From NCBI GenBank assembly GCA_026985095.1, contig JALSQW010000063.1, positions 47,411-111,410 of the forward strand: a DNA stretch of 64,000 nt, written 5' to 3'. The notes below the pieces were generated by a model. It was not told the DNA's origin. It worked only from the letters and a program-made list of their open reading frames with translations, and ran no database searches. The number at the start of each line of letters is the position of its first letter. Position 1 is the stretch's first letter. The stretch comes from Acidimicrobiia bacterium. Lineage in GTDB: Bacteria > Actinomycetota > Acidimicrobiia > Spongiisociales > UBA5794. The translations under genes were made by a program, and so were the position numbers. Below are positions 63,823-64,000 of this stretch, in pieces.

Positions 63823-64000
63823 CCTGCAGCCACCTTCCAGTAGTCACCGACTCGGAGCACGTAGTCCGCCGATCCGGGGGCGTTGTCGAGGTTGACGTAG
63901 AACGACCCCGTCGACGGCCGATACACCGCCACGGTGTCGTCCCCGTCCCCGTCCCAGTCCCCCGCCACGATCACATCACCGGGATCCCCGTAGAAGAACT
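63819..64000 (-). CDS. C-terminal end of another DxDGDG repeat protein (cut by window edge)
   Basis: The frame enters from the right edge and ends with TGA at 63819. The 59 visible residues show FYGDPGDVIVAGDWDGDG, then VYRPSTGSFYVNL and the end VLRVGDYWKVAAG. It is the last blade of a fourth member of the repeat family. Its stop overlaps the ATG of the M23 gene, so the two are coupled. What stands at its N-terminus is outside the window. Confidence 0.85.
   Translation of the reverse strand, partial: FFYGDPGDVIVAGDWDGDGDDTVAVYRPSTGSFYVNLDNAPGSADYVLRVGDYWKVAAG
63874..64000 (-). repeat. Direct repeat copy 2 (at least 127 bp)
   Basis: It is identical to 62501-62627 up to the window edge. Confidence 0.9.

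Overview
The window is a gene-dense, very GC-rich chromosomal segment with no gap above about 150 bp and no rRNA, tRNA, CRISPR or insertion sequence that I can see. The gene set points to an actinobacterium: succinylase-branch dap genes, GatCAB, ppk1 next to a NUDIX/histidine-phosphatase fusion, a nickel superoxide dismutase beside its SodX protease, KorAB, and MurA with Asp at the fosfomycin site. I lean towards Acidimicrobiia or a neighbouring deep lineage, but only weakly. About twenty genes carry a TANNNT-like -10 box 6-8 nt before the start codon, so much of the transcription looks leaderless. This spacing helped choose several starts.

Layout. 1-31 kb is mostly housekeeping: a truncated S9 peptidase, pgpA, serA, a tungstate-type ABC importer, gatCAB, dapC-dapD-dapE, ligA, a core-MetE-like protein, mnmA and a cysteine desulfurase. 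It continues with cytochrome c, enoyl-CoA hydratase, meaB, an Nfu-type protein, a SpoIID protein, murA, rpiB, ppk1 and pgl.

32.4-37.8 kb is the most interesting locus. It is a single minus-strand operon for a bacterial microcompartment (BMC): an RpiB-like isomerase, deoxyribose-phosphate aldolase and a CoA-acylating aldehyde dehydrogenase, with two tandem-domain shell proteins, one hexameric shell protein and three pentameric vertex proteins. All three enzymes begin with a helix that looks like an encapsulation peptide, in two cases followed by a clear linker. The set fits the sugar-phosphate-utilising (SPU) class of BMC: deoxyribose 5-phosphate would be split to glyceraldehyde 3-phosphate and acetaldehyde, and the acetaldehyde oxidised to acetyl-CoA inside the shell. 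A helix-turn-helix/coiled-coil protein is divergently transcribed from it.

38.5-55 kb holds an EamA transporter, two ABC ATPase/permease pairs, murJ, sodN and sodX, a large SF1 helicase with a nuclease-like tail, small enzymes, korAB and an amidase. 55-64 kb is an envelope and secretion region: a DUF3048 lipoprotein, glycosyltransferases, and four secreted proteins (one cut by the window end). These four share DxDGDG-type repeat blades joined to different domains: PQQ-type sugar dehydrogenase, SpoIID and M23 peptidase in the three complete ones. The blades of two of them are about 97% identical in DNA in inverted orientation, a sign of recent duplication or gene conversion.
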